A DNA stretch of 64,000 bases from Hoeflea sp. IMCC20628 (lineage in GTDB: Bacteria; Pseudomonadota; Alphaproteobacteria; Rhizobiales; Rhizobiaceae): the NCBI RefSeq assembly GCF_001011155.1, contig NZ_CP011479.1:1196501-1260500 (forward strand). Direction: 5' to 3'. The notes under the pieces are model-generated. The model was given only the letters and a program-made list of their open reading frames with translations, did not search any database and had not been told where the DNA came from. Positions 1 through 8,408 of this stretch are shown here, in pieces (the first letter of the stretch is position 1; each line of letters begins with the position of its first letter). A program made the position numbers and the translations under genes.

Positions 1-201
1 TGCGCCATGTTCGGTCAGGGCCAGCCGCTGGCCGCTGCGGTTGAAAAGCTTGACGTTCAGCGAAAGTTCCAGCGCCTTGATCTGGTGACTGACAGCGCCG
101 TGGGTGACGCAAAGTTCCTTTGCCGCCTTAGTCAGCGAGCGATTGCGGGCGGTCGCCTCGAAGGCGCGCAGCGGATTCAGCGGTGGCAGGCGTTGGGTCA
201 T
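1..201 (-). CDS. LysR-type transcriptional regulator (GcvA-like), N-terminal part only
   Basis: The first 67 residues of a minus-strand protein are present; the rest lies beyond the left edge. They form a LysR-family winged helix-turn-helix: a leading LPPLNPLRAFEA segment typical of GcvA-like members, then SLTKAAKEL, THGAVSHQIKALE and the wing KLFNRSGQRLALTEHG. The ATG at 201 is the start because the family motif begins only a few residues later. The gene diverges from the ureohydrolase/ABC operon starting at 339, so by family habit it probably regulates that operon and itself. The ligand cannot be told because the effector domain is missing. Confidence 0.93.
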   Translation of the reverse strand, partial: MTQRLPPLNPLRAFEATARNRSLTKAAKELCVTHGAVSHQIKALELSLNVKLFNRSGQRLALTEHGA

Positions 202-217
202 GATCGTGTGCTCATTA

Positions 218-234
218 TGTGAGAATAACTCACA
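218..234. promoter_or_regulatory. Candidate LysR-family operator (6-5-6 inverted repeat)
   Basis: TGTGAG and CTCACA form a perfect inverted repeat around AATAA. It lies 17 bp upstream of the lysR-type start (201) and about 105 bp upstream of the ureohydrolase start (339). LysR-family sites are typically interrupted palindromes of T-N11-A type in such divergent spacers. The assignment rests on position and symmetry. Confidence 0.5.
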
Positions 235-338
235 CAAACGACACTAACAATATCAATTGCTTTCGCATCGCTGCTTTGCAACATTTCGTTCAACGGCAGC
301 GCTCCCGGCGCGCCTTGACACTTCGCGAGGACAAACTG

Positions 339-1400
339 ATGGCCTGGGACAAAACAAAGCTCGACGCGCTCAAGGGAAAATACGCCGAGAGCCATGGTGG
401 CGAATTGTTCAACCCGAAATTCCGGCGGGTTGCCGACAAGATTTTTACCGAGAGCGGCACACGGCTGGCACCCTATTCAGGCATCCCCACCTTCCTGACC
501 GCGCCCTATGTCGAGATTGACAACGACAATCCTGACTTTGGCGATCTGCAGGTGGCCATCATCGGCATGCCAATGGATCTGGGCGTCACCAATCGCAACG
601 GCTCACGCTTTGGCCCCCGTGCAATGCGTACGATCGAACGCATCGGTCCCTACAATCACGTGCTTGATTGCGCCCCGGTGCACGAGTTGCGCGTTGCCGA
701 CATCGGCGATGTCAGCTTCCAGAGCCGTTATCGGCTTGAGCTGAGCCACGAGGACATCGAGCGCCGCGTGGGTCAGATCGTCGACGCCGGCGTGCTGCCA
801 CTGTCGGTCGGCGGCGACCATTCGATCACCCATCCGATCCTCAAGGCCGTCGGCAAGAAGCGCCCGGTCGGCATGATCCATATCGACGCCCATTGCGACA
901 CCGGCGGCGCCTTCGACATGACCAAATTCCACCATGGCGGTCCGTTCCGCAACGCGGTGCTTGACGGTGTGCTCGATCCGACACGGACGATCCAGATCGG
1001 TATCCGCGGTGCGGCCGAATATCTGTGGGAATTCTCCTATGAATCCGGCATGACGGTCATCCACGCCGAAGAAGTCACCGGCATGGGCATGCCAGCGATC
1101 ATAGAACGAGCAAAACAAATCATCGGCGACGGTCCGACCTATCTTTCCTTCGACATCGACAGTCTCGACCCGTCATTTGCGCCGGGAACAGGCACGCCGG
1201 AAATAGGCGGTCTGACGACACGCGAAGTTCTGGACCTCATTCGAGGTCTCAAGGGCATGAACATTGTCGGCGGCGATGTCGTCGAAGTAGCGCCGCAATA
1301 TGATTCCACTACAAATACGGCACAGGCCGGTGCGCAGGTGCTTTTCGAGATCCTCAGCCTTATGGTCTTCAGCCCGGCCATCACCGGCAAGCAAGCCTGA
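339..1400 (+). CDS. speB: Agmatinase / guanidino-acid ureohydrolase (arginase superfamily)
   Basis: This 353-residue protein belongs to the Mn-dependent ureohydrolases, which split guanidino compounds into urea and an amine. The metal ligands are visible: His161 in GGDHS, Asp183/His185/Asp187 in HIDAHCDTG, and Asp272/Asp274 in SFDIDSLDPSFAPG. The ATG at 339 is chosen because a GCGAGG ribosome site lies 8 nt before it and upstream in-frame codons show no family similarity. The substrate could be agmatine, guanidinobutyrate or a related compound; sequence alone does not separate them. It heads a same-strand run with two ABC importers and an amidase, so a catabolic role is likelier than polyamine synthesis. 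The symbol speB is by family only. Confidence 0.85.
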   Translation: MAWDKTKLDALKGKYAESHGGELFNPKFRRVADKIFTESGTRLAPYSGIPTFLTAPYVEIDNDNPDFGDLQVAIIGMPMDLGVTNRNGSRFGPRAMRTIERIGPYNHVLDCAPVHELRVADIGDVSFQSRYRLELSHEDIERRVGQIVDAGVLPLSVGGDHSITHPILKAVGKKRPVGMIHIDAHCDTGGAFDMTKFHHGGPFRNAVLDGVLDPTRTIQIGIRGAAEYLWEFSYESGMTVIHAEEVTGMGMPAIIERAKQIIGDGPTYLSFDIDSLDPSFAPGTGTPEIGGLTTREVLDLIRGLKGMNIVGGDVVEVAPQYDSTTNTAQAGAQVLFEILSLMVFSPAITGKQA

Positions 1401-1488
1401 CGCCCAACCACGAACTCGCCATTGAACGGAATGCAATGAGCAACGGCGGCACATGCCGGACACAACCAACCATTCCAGAGGGACACCC

Positions 1489-2292
1489 ATGTCACTGCAT
1501 CGCAGCCTGAAATCTTCCATCGCAGCCCTGGCACTTCTGAGCGCCGGCTTCGCTTTCACCGCACCGGCAAACGCCGATGCCGTCGCCGACATCCAGGCAG
1601 CCGGCAAGCTCAATGTCGGCGTCTTTGCCGACTTCCCGCCATTCTCGTCCGCCAGTTCCGACATGAGCCTGAAGGGCTATGACATGGACGTGGCGCAGGC
1701 GATTGCCGACGCGCTGAAGGTCGAGCTGGTTCCTGTCGCCGTCACCGGCCAGAACCGCATTCCCTATCTCAACGACCGTCGCGTTGATCTGTTGATGAGC
1801 GTGGGTTACTCGGACGAGCGGGCGGAAGTCATCGACTACGCCGCAGCTTATGCGCCCTATTACATCGCAGTCATCGGGCCTGCTGCAACCGACGTGAGCG
1901 AAGCAGCTGACCTCGCCGGCAAGTCGATTGCCGTCAACAAGGGCACGCTGGAAGACACGTCGCTGACGGAAGCAGCGCCTGAAGGCACCGACATCAAGCG
2001 TTTCGACAACTACAATTCGGTGATCCAGGCCTTCATCTCAGGCCAGACTGACCTGATGGTTGTCGGCAATGATGTTGGCGCCGGCGTGCTGGCCAAGCAG
2101 GACGCAATGCAGCCGGAACAGAAGTTCCAGCTGTTGAGCTCGCCTTCGCACATCGCGCTCAACAAGGGCGAAGATGCGCTGAAGACCGCGATCAACGACG
2201 CCATTGCCAAGATGATCGAAGACGGCAGCCTCGACGCCTCGTCGCAGAACTGGCTGAAGGTCGAACTGAACCTGGAAAACCTCAAGGACTAG
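1489..2292 (+). CDS. Polar amino acid ABC transporter, periplasmic solute-binding protein (family 3)
   Basis: A 267-residue secreted binding protein. Residues 1-28 form a Sec signal peptide ending near AHANA-like sequence (APANA), followed by the family 3 opening KLNVGVFADFPPFSS and the GYDMDVAQAIADAL motif of the HisJ/GlnH group. The ATG at 1489 has AGAGGGA 5-11 nt upstream; an earlier in-frame ATG at 1453 would put a hydrophilic leader before the signal peptide and is rejected. It is followed by two permease genes, the first only 3 nt away. The ligand is probably a cationic amino acid or guanidino compound, judged from the adjoining ureohydrolase, which is inference. Confidence 0.9.
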   Translation: MSLHRSLKSSIAALALLSAGFAFTAPANADAVADIQAAGKLNVGVFADFPPFSSASSDMSLKGYDMDVAQAIADALKVELVPVAVTGQNRIPYLNDRRVDLLMSVGYSDERAEVIDYAAAYAPYYIAVIGPAATDVSEAADLAGKSIAVNKGTLEDTSLTEAAPEGTDIKRFDNYNSVIQAFISGQTDLMVVGNDVGAGVLAKQDAMQPEQKFQLLSSPSHIALNKGEDALKTAINDAIAKMIEDGSLDASSQNWLKVELNLENLKD

Positions 2293-2295
2293 AAC

Positions 2296-2964
2296 TTGTC
2301 CTATAGCCTCGACTTCGGTTGGCTTTACGACGCGCTGGGGGCAATAGCCCGCGGCGCGTCGATGACGATTCTGCTGATTGCGGTCACCACCGTTTTGGGA
2401 ACAGTGCTCAGTGTCATTCTTGCTGCCGGGCGCCGCAGCGGCAACCGGCCGCTTCGGCAGGCAATCACTATCTATGTCGAAGTGATCCGCAACACGCCAT
2501 TTCTGGTGCAGCTGTTCTTCATCTTTTTCGGATTGCCGAGCATCGGCATAAGGCTTGACCCGATTTCGGCGGCGATTCTGGCGATGACGTTGAACATGGC
2601 TGCTTTTACCACCGAGATCGTCGGTGCCGGCCTCGACGCTGTGCCCAAGGGACAGAAGGAGGCGGCCCTCGCGCTGGGCTTGCGGCCAAGGCAAGTGTTC
2701 GTCAAGATCGTGCTGCCGCAGGCTTTGCAGATCATATTTCCGGCGCTCACCAGCCAGATTGTCATCATGATGCTAGAATCCGCCGTCGTGTCCCAGATTT
2801 CCGTCGCCGAGTTGACCTATCAGGGTGACACGCTGCAGGCGCGCACCTTCCGCGCTTTCGAAACCTATTTCATCATCACGCTGGTCTATCTCGGCCTGTC
2901 GATTGCCTTGCGGCGGCTGCTGGTCGGGGCAGGGCGCGCCACCTTGCCGGCGGGTGTGTCATGA
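2296..2964 (+). CDS. Polar amino acid ABC transporter permease (HisM/GlnP family)
   Basis: A 222-residue inner-membrane permease with the typical periplasmic N-terminus, several hydrophobic spans and the EAA loop EAALALGLRPRQVFVKIVLPQA that contacts the ATPase. The start is a TTG at 2296, 3 nt after the preceding stop, with AAGGA just upstream inside the previous gene; the next ATG (2362) would remove the first membrane approach, so TTG is preferred. The end overlaps the second permease by 4 nt (ATGA), a sign of translational coupling. No HisP/GlnQ-type ATPase gene follows the pair. Confidence 0.9.
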   Translation: MSYSLDFGWLYDALGAIARGASMTILLIAVTTVLGTVLSVILAAGRRSGNRPLRQAITIYVEVIRNTPFLVQLFFIFFGLPSIGIRLDPISAAILAMTLNMAAFTTEIVGAGLDAVPKGQKEAALALGLRPRQVFVKIVLPQALQIIFPALTSQIVIMMLESAVVSQISVAELTYQGDTLQARTFRAFETYFIITLVYLGLSIALRRLLVGAGRATLPAGVS

Positions 2965-3608
2965 TCGAGTTCACGCTCTGGGACATCGTCCGCAACCTGC
3001 TGTTTGCCACCCGCTGGACCGTGGCGCTGTCGCTGGCAGCCTTTGTTGGCGGCGCAAGCGTCGGCATCATCATTCTGATCCTGCGGATTTCCAAACATGT
3101 TTGGCTGCGGCGTTTCGGCAAGGGCTACATCGCCCTGTTTCAGGGCACGCCGCTGTTGATGCAGTTGTTCCTGATCTTTTTCGGCATGCCGATGCTCGGC
3201 TTTCGCATCGAACCGTGGTCGGCAGCCGTGCTCTGCCTGACCTTTTATGCCAGCGCCTATCTGGCCGAAATCTGGCGCAGCGGTGTAGAGGCACTGCCTT
3301 CCGGCCAGTGGGATGCTGGCCAAAGCCTCGGTCTGCACCGGGTGCAGGAACTGCGACTTATCATCCTGCCGCAGGCGTTTTCGATCACCCGCGCGCCGAT
3401 CGTCGGGTTTCTGGTGCAGCTGATCAAGGCCACAGCGCTGACCTCGATCATCGGCTTTGACGAATTGCTGCGCACATCCAACGCCATCAACAACGCCACC
3501 TTCGAGCCGTTCAAGGTTTACGGTCTGGTGGCGCTGATCTTTTTCATCCTCTGCTTTCCGTTGACCCAATATTCGCGGATGCTGGAGGCCAAACAAATCG
3601 CTCAATGA
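2961..3608 (+). CDS. Polar amino acid ABC transporter permease, second subunit
   Basis: A 215-residue HisQ/GlnP-type permease starting with the ATG of an ATGA overlap. It carries the family segment LFQGTPLLMQLFLIFFG and an EAA-type loop around QWDAGQSLGLHRVQELRLIILPQA. It would form a heterodimeric channel with the product of the gene before it. The gene ends 66 bp before the next cistron, which is a binding protein of a different (PotD) type, so the usual amino acid ATPase gene is absent here. Confidence 0.9.
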   Translation: MIEFTLWDIVRNLLFATRWTVALSLAAFVGGASVGIIILILRISKHVWLRRFGKGYIALFQGTPLLMQLFLIFFGMPMLGFRIEPWSAAVLCLTFYASAYLAEIWRSGVEALPSGQWDAGQSLGLHRVQELRLIILPQAFSITRAPIVGFLVQLIKATALTSIIGFDELLRTSNAINNATFEPFKVYGLVALIFFILCFPLTQYSRMLEAKQIAQ

Positions 3609-3674
3609 GGCACAGAACCTCAGGGGCAGTACACGGGAACCCCGGTCAAGGGCCGGAAAACAAAGGAGAAGACA

Positions 3675-4763
3675 ATGCGAAAGATTCTCAACTCATCCAT
3701 CAGCCGCCGGGCAGTTCTCGGCGGAACAGCCGCGGCCATTGGCGCCTTGTCGATGCCGTCGATTCTGCGCGCCCAGGACCGCTCGCTCAAGGTCGGCGTC
3801 TATGGCGGCTATTTCAAGGATTCATTCGACAAGAACATTTTCCCCGACTTCACCGCTGCCAGCGGCATTGCGGTGGAATCGATTGCCGAGCCGACCGGCG
3901 AAGCCTGGCTGGTGCAGCTTGAACAGGCCGCCAAGGCCGGTGTCGCGCCCGCAGATGTCTCGATGATGTCGCAGGTTTCCATGCTCAAGGGCCAGTCGAC
4001 CGATCTGTGGGCGCCGATCGATACCTCGAGGATCAAAAACTATGATGATCTGCTCGAGCGTTTCGTCAACAAGTATCCCGATGGCCGCGTGGCCGGCATT
4101 GGTGCGGTGGCCTGGTACATCACGCTGGTGACCAACACCGACAGCTACCCCGAAGCGCCCGACAGCTGGGCAGCGTTGTGGGATCCGGCAAATGCCGACA
4201 AACTTGGCCTGCTGGCGCTGGTGTCGAACTCGTTCTTGCTGGAAGTGACGGCCAAGACTTATCTGGGCGGCACCGATGCGCTGGACACCGAAGAGGGCAT
4301 CAACAAGGCGTTTGAGAAGCTTGCCGAGGTCAAGCCGAACGTCCGGCTTTGGTACCGCGATGAAGCCCAGTTCGAACAGGCGCTGAAATCCGGCGAGATC
4401 CCGATGGGGCAGTATTACCACGACGTCACCGGCCTTGCCGCCGCCGATGGCCATCCGGTCCGCTCCACCTTCCCCAAGGAAGGCGGCATTCAGGATTCGG
4501 GTTGCTGGGCACTGTCGCGGGCTTCGGAGAAAGTCGAGGAAGCGCATGTGTTCATCGACTATATGAGCCAGCCGGAAATCCAGTCGACCCTGTCGCGCAA
4601 GGTCGGCACCGCGCCGACGCTGAAGCGCAATCTGCTCGACCTGACGGACGAGGAGTTTGCCAGCGTGTCGTCGGATATTGATCCGATCATCCCGCGCTAC
4701 GACCTCTATCAGTCCAAGTCGGACTGGTTGAACCAGAAGTGGACAGAGCTGATCGTTGGCTAA
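3675..4763 (+). CDS. PotD/PotF-type ABC transporter substrate-binding protein (Tat-exported)
   Basis: A 362-residue periplasmic protein of the spermidine/putrescine-type binding family (extracellular solute-binding family 1). Its N-terminus has a twin-arginine signal (SRRAVLGG, then a hydrophobic Ala/Gly run to ILRAQD near residue 35), implying export in folded form. Mature-domain features include LKVGVYGGYFKDSF and the C-terminal YMSQPEIQSTLSRKVGTAPT. The ATG at 3675 has AAAGGAGAA just upstream. With the three genes after the hairpin at 4806 it makes a complete PotABCD-like importer. Ligand unknown; a polyamine or related cation fits the neighbours. Confidence 0.88.
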   Translation: MRKILNSSISRRAVLGGTAAAIGALSMPSILRAQDRSLKVGVYGGYFKDSFDKNIFPDFTAASGIAVESIAEPTGEAWLVQLEQAAKAGVAPADVSMMSQVSMLKGQSTDLWAPIDTSRIKNYDDLLERFVNKYPDGRVAGIGAVAWYITLVTNTDSYPEAPDSWAALWDPANADKLGLLALVSNSFLLEVTAKTYLGGTDALDTEEGINKAFEKLAEVKPNVRLWYRDEAQFEQALKSGEIPMGQYYHDVTGLAAADGHPVRSTFPKEGGIQDSGCWALSRASEKVEEAHVFIDYMSQPEIQSTLSRKVGTAPTLKRNLLDLTDEEFASVSSDIDPIIPRYDLYQSKSDWLNQKWTELIVG

Positions 4764-4805
4764 TACCGGACAGCGCACCCGCAAGTGACGTGATTGCATG
4801 ATCAG

Positions 4806-4831
4806 GGGAGGGCCGGTTTGCCGGCCCTCCC
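4806..4831 (+). terminator. Strong intercistronic stem-loop between binding-protein and ATPase genes
   Basis: GGGAGGGCCGG (4806-4816) pairs perfectly with CCGGCCCTCCC (4821-4831) around a TTTG loop: 11 base pairs, mostly G-C. No T-run follows, so it is not a classical intrinsic terminator. In other binding-protein operons a hairpin here protects the upstream mRNA and limits downstream transcription; that role is inferred. Confidence 0.6.
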
Positions 4832-4864
4832 GATCCCCGGCAGGGGCAAGATGACAATGGGGAC

Positions 4865-5905
4865 ATGATGTCTGGATTGACGCTCGATACCGTCCGCAAG
4901 GATTTCGGCAGTTTTACCGCCGTCAACGATGTGCAGCTCACCGTGCCGCATGGCACATTCGTCTGCATGCTCGGGCCGTCGGGCTGCGGCAAGACCACGC
5001 TGCTCAGGATGATTGCCGGGCTGGACCTGCCGACCAGCGGCTCGGTCCTGCTGGATGGCGAGGACATCACACGGGTGCCGACGCACAAGCGCAATCTCGG
5101 CATGGTGTTCCAGTCGCTGGCGCTGTTTCCGCATCTCACGGTTGGCGAGAATATTGCCTATCCGCTCAGGATTCGCGGTGCGCCGCGCGAGGAGCAGAAA
5201 AAACGCGTCGATGAACTGCTGTCGATGATCCATCTCTCCGGCTATGCCGACCGGCCGGTGGCCAAGCTCTCCGGCGGCCAGCGCCAGCGGGTGGCGATTG
5301 CCCGGGCGCTGACCCGTTCGCCAAAACTGTTCCTGCTCGACGAACCGCTGTCGGCGCTCGACGCCAAATTGCGCGAAGCCATGCAGGTGGAATTGCGGCA
5401 GTTGCAGCAGCAACTCGGCATCACCACCATCGTTGTGACCCACGACCAGCGCGAGGCCATGACCATGGCCGACACCGTGGTGGTGATGAACAAGGGCGAG
5501 ATCCGCCAGGCGGCCAGCCCGATGGAGATCTATCGCGCGCCCGCCGACACATTCGTCGCCGACTTCATCGGCTCGACCAATCTCATCGACATGGACACCG
5601 ACAGCGCCGGCCGCGCCGTGGCACTTGGTCAGGCGATTCCGGGGCTGACTGCGCCCGGCGGCGGCAAGGCGATCATCTCGATCCGGCCCGAGGACGTGCA
5701 TCTGACCGCACCGGGCAGCGACGGCACGATCACCGGCACGGTGACCTTTGTCCGCGATCTCGGCGGCACCATCGAGACCTTCATCGATTGCGGTGGCAAA
5801 CCGATCATCGCGGTGTCGACCCCGCGGGCGCGGCCGGAAGTTTCGGTCGGACAGCCCGTCGGCGTCGTGCTCGAGCCCGGCGTCTGTGTGGTGCTTTCGA
5901 AATGA
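4865..5905 (+). CDS. PotA/CUT-type ABC transporter ATP-binding protein
   Basis: A 346-residue ATPase. Walker A is GPSGCGKTT (residues 37-45), the signature is LSGGQRQRVAIARAL, Walker B is LFLLDEPLSALD and the switch histidine is in VVTHDQREAM. The part after about residue 235 matches the C-terminal TOBE domain of PotA/MalK-type ATPases, including SIRPEDVHL. Two ATGs are adjacent (4865 and 4868); the ribosome site AATGGGGA precedes both. The stop overlaps the next permease by 4 nt. It is the only ATPase gene in the cluster, so it might also serve the amino acid-type permeases, although that would be unusual. Confidence 0.93.
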   Translation: MMSGLTLDTVRKDFGSFTAVNDVQLTVPHGTFVCMLGPSGCGKTTLLRMIAGLDLPTSGSVLLDGEDITRVPTHKRNLGMVFQSLALFPHLTVGENIAYPLRIRGAPREEQKKRVDELLSMIHLSGYADRPVAKLSGGQRQRVAIARALTRSPKLFLLDEPLSALDAKLREAMQVELRQLQQQLGITTIVVTHDQREAMTMADTVVVMNKGEIRQAASPMEIYRAPADTFVADFIGSTNLIDMDTDSAGRAVALGQAIPGLTAPGGGKAIISIRPEDVHLTAPGSDGTITGTVTFVRDLGGTIETFIDCGGKPIIAVSTPRARPEVSVGQPVGVVLEPGVCVVLSK

Positions 5906-6759
5906 GACGCGAGGCGCCGCAGAAACTCACGGATTACGGACCGCTGGCATTTCCGGCGATCATGCTGATCGTGTTCTTCGTGATTCCGTTCGGAACCATG
6001 ATCGCGGTCAGCTTTTTCCAGCGGCTTCAGGGCGGTTTTTACACGCCAGCCTTCGTGTTTTCCAATTACGAGCGGTTTTTAAGCCTGTTCTTTGCCAATG
6101 TGCTCGGCTTCTCGCTGATGCTGGCGGTGCTTGTCGCCATCTGCTGCGTCGCCATCGGGGTGCCGTTCACCTATATGCTGACCAAATTGTCGCGGCGGTC
6201 GCAGATCGTCTGGATGGTGGCGTTGTTGTCGGTGCTGTCGCTGTCGGAAGTGATCATCGGCTTTGCCTGGTCAACGCTGTTTTCCCGCACTGCCGGCATC
6301 ACCAATCTTTTCGTCACGCTTGGACTGATGGACAGGGCGGTGGCGCTGGCGCCGGGCTTTCCGGCGGTGCTGACCGCCATGGTCTACCAGGCGCTGCCCT
6401 ACACAATCCTGGTGCTTTATCCCGCCCTTGTGCGGCTCGACCCGACGCTGACCGAAGCTGCGCGGACGCTCGGCGCTTCGCCGATTCGGGCCTTTTTCAC
6501 TGTCGTGGTGCCGGCGCTCCGGACCACCATACTGGCAACGTTGATCATGGTGTTCATCTTCGCGCTCGGCTCCTATCTGCTGCCGCAGATTCTTGGCCGG
6601 CCACAGCACTGGACGCTGTCGGTTCTGATCACCGATCAGGCGATCTATCAGTCCAACATGCCCTTTGCCGCAGCCATGGCGGTGTTCCTGGTGCTGGTCA
6701 CCTTGGGGCTGGTGGCGCTGACGCTGTTTGTCGGGCGCAAGCGGGAGGCTGCGACATGA
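5902..6759 (+). CDS. PotB-type ABC transporter permease
   Basis: A 285-residue inner-membrane permease of the spermidine/putrescine class. It has about six hydrophobic spans, the early segment GPLAFPAIMLIVFFVIPFG, and the EAA loop EAARTLGASPIRAFFTVVVPAL. The start is the ATG of an ATGA overlap with the ATPase gene; longer in-frame reading upstream lies inside that gene and is not believed. It pairs with the PotC-type permease, with which it shares another ATGA overlap. Confidence 0.9.
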   Translation: MRREAPQKLTDYGPLAFPAIMLIVFFVIPFGTMIAVSFFQRLQGGFYTPAFVFSNYERFLSLFFANVLGFSLMLAVLVAICCVAIGVPFTYMLTKLSRRSQIVWMVALLSVLSLSEVIIGFAWSTLFSRTAGITNLFVTLGLMDRAVALAPGFPAVLTAMVYQALPYTILVLYPALVRLDPTLTEAARTLGASPIRAFFTVVVPALRTTILATLIMVFIFALGSYLLPQILGRPQHWTLSVLITDQAIYQSNMPFAAAMAVFLVLVTLGLVALTLFVGRKREAAT

Positions 6760-7556
6760 GTGTTTATCTGCGCCGGCTTTATTTCACCCTCGTCGGCCTG
6801 TTTCTGTCTGCACCGCTGATCGTCGTCGCCGGCGTGTCGGTCAATGCCAAGCAGACGCTGGCCTTCCCGCCACAGGGGTTCTCGCTCTCCTGGTATGTCG
6901 ATATCTTTACTGACACCGGCTGGCGCAATGCGCTGTTTGCTTCGCTGACGCTGGCGATCCTGTCGGCGGCACTTGCCGTGGCCATCGCGTTGCCGCTGAG
7001 CTGGTTCTTGTGGCGCAGAATCGCGCCCTGGGCCAATGTCTTCCAGTTGCTCGGCATCGCGCCGTTCACGCTGCCGCCGGTGATCACCGCGCTGGGACTG
7101 CTCACCTTCTGGGCCACCACCGGCTTTTACGGCCAGCCCTGGACGGCGGTGATCAGCCACGCGATCTTCTTTGTCACCTTGCCGCTGGTGACGCTGACGC
7201 TGGGATTCACAGCCATCGACCGCTCGCTGGTCGAGGCGGCCGCCACCATGGGGGCCGATGATCGCACCATCTTCCGCACCGTGGTGCTGCCGCTGATCAC
7301 CCCCTATCTGGTGTCGGGCTATGCCTTTGCCTTCGTGCTGTCGCTGAATGAATATATCGTTGCCTACATGACGGTGGGCTTCACCATGGAAACGCTGCCG
7401 ATCAAGATTTTCAATGCGCTGCGATATGGCTACACCCCGACCATGGCTTCCGTGACGGTGCTGTTTGTGGTGCTGGCGGCGGTGATCTATTCGCTGATCG
7501 CCCGGTACGGTGATCTTCTGAAGCTGCTGGGCGCCAATTCCGAGGAAAAAACATGA
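6756..7556 (+). CDS. PotC-type ABC transporter permease
   Basis: A 266-residue permease starting at the ATG of an ATGA overlap. It shows the PotC-type opening (YFTLVGLFLSAPLIVVAGVS), the FPPQGFSLSWY motif common in these permeases, and the EAA loop EAAATMGADDRTIFRTVVLPL. With 3675, 4865 and 5902 it completes a four-component importer. Its stop overlaps the following amidase gene by 4 nt, which puts that enzyme in the same transcript. Confidence 0.9.
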   Translation: MSVYLRRLYFTLVGLFLSAPLIVVAGVSVNAKQTLAFPPQGFSLSWYVDIFTDTGWRNALFASLTLAILSAALAVAIALPLSWFLWRRIAPWANVFQLLGIAPFTLPPVITALGLLTFWATTGFYGQPWTAVISHAIFFVTLPLVTLTLGFTAIDRSLVEAAATMGADDRTIFRTVVLPLITPYLVSGYAFAFVLSLNEYIVAYMTVGFTMETLPIKIFNALRYGYTPTMASVTVLFVVLAAVIYSLIARYGDLLKLLGANSEEKT

Positions 7557-8320
7557 TTCGCATTTCGGTATTGCAGATGCATACGGCGGGCGCCGACACT
7601 ACGGCCAATCTTGAGCGCATAGAGCAGGCTGCGCTGGAGGCGGCGCAAGGCGGCGCGACTTTGCTCATCACACCGGAACTGGGCGTGACCAGCTATGGCG
7701 GAGGCAGGGCGGTCATCGATCTGGCTGAACCTGCCGACGGGCCTCTGGTTGAACGTCTGGGCGAAATCGCGCGCACCACCGGTGTCGCCATCGTCGCCGG
7801 TTTCGCCGAGAAGGCCGGAGACGCCGTCTACAACTCCGCTGTCTATACCGATGGTGCCGGCACACCGTCGGTTTACCGCAAGTCGCACCTCTATGGCGAT
7901 TATGAGCGCGGGTTGTTCAAGCCGGAAAAGCCCTCAACCTGCCTGTTCAGTCATGGCGGCATGACGCTCGGCATGCTGATCTGCTACGACGTCGAGTTTC
8001 CGGAAAATGTCCGCCGCCTGGTTCAGGCCGGGGCAGAGATGATCCTTGTGCCGACGGCGACACCGATGGGATCTTCAGGCACATTCATCGCCGAAAAGAT
8101 GATCGCGGTGCGTGGATTCGAGAACCAGATTTTCATCGCCTATGCCAACAATACCGGTCGCGATGGTGATTTCGTCTATGCCGGGCAATCCGTGATTACC
8201 GCACCGGATGGGTCGGTGCTGGCGTCTGCTGGCCTGTCGGAGGAGATGCTGACAGCAGACATTGATCAGACGCTTTATGCGCGTTCCCGCAGTGAAAACA
8301 CCTATCTGAGAGACCTTTAG
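7553..8320 (+). CDS. Nitrilase-superfamily carbon-nitrogen hydrolase (amidase)
   Basis: A 255-residue enzyme with the intact nitrilase triad: Glu42 in TPELG, Lys110 in YRKSHLYGDYE and Cys144 in LICYDVEFPE. The family hydrolyses amides, nitriles or carbamoyl groups. Candidates in this setting are an N-carbamoylputrescine amidase-like or deaminated-glutathione amidase-like enzyme; the exact substrate is not readable. It is translationally coupled (ATGA) to the PotC-type permease and is the last gene before a convergent stem-loop, so it probably acts on the imported compound or on a product of the ureohydrolase. Confidence 0.88.
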   Translation: MIRISVLQMHTAGADTTANLERIEQAALEAAQGGATLLITPELGVTSYGGGRAVIDLAEPADGPLVERLGEIARTTGVAIVAGFAEKAGDAVYNSAVYTDGAGTPSVYRKSHLYGDYERGLFKPEKPSTCLFSHGGMTLGMLICYDVEFPENVRRLVQAGAEMILVPTATPMGSSGTFIAEKMIAVRGFENQIFIAYANNTGRDGDFVYAGQSVITAPDGSVLASAGLSEEMLTADIDQTLYARSRSENTYLRDL

Positions 8321-8352
8321 GCAAAAGCGATGTAGCTGCCGTCGAGTTTTGA

Positions 8353-8397
8353 GACGGATCAGCGATCACTTGTTGCATCACCGAAGCCTGATCCGTC
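8353..8397. terminator. Inverted repeat between convergent genes
   Basis: GACGGATCAG (8353-8362) and CTGATCCGTC (8388-8397) form a perfect 10-bp stem with a 25-nt loop. It lies between the 3' ends of the amidase gene (8320, plus) and the MYG1 gene (8409, minus). The symmetric position suggests termination from either side, but no strong T-run follows. Confidence 0.45.
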
Positions 8398-8408
8398 GTT
8401 GTTTGATC

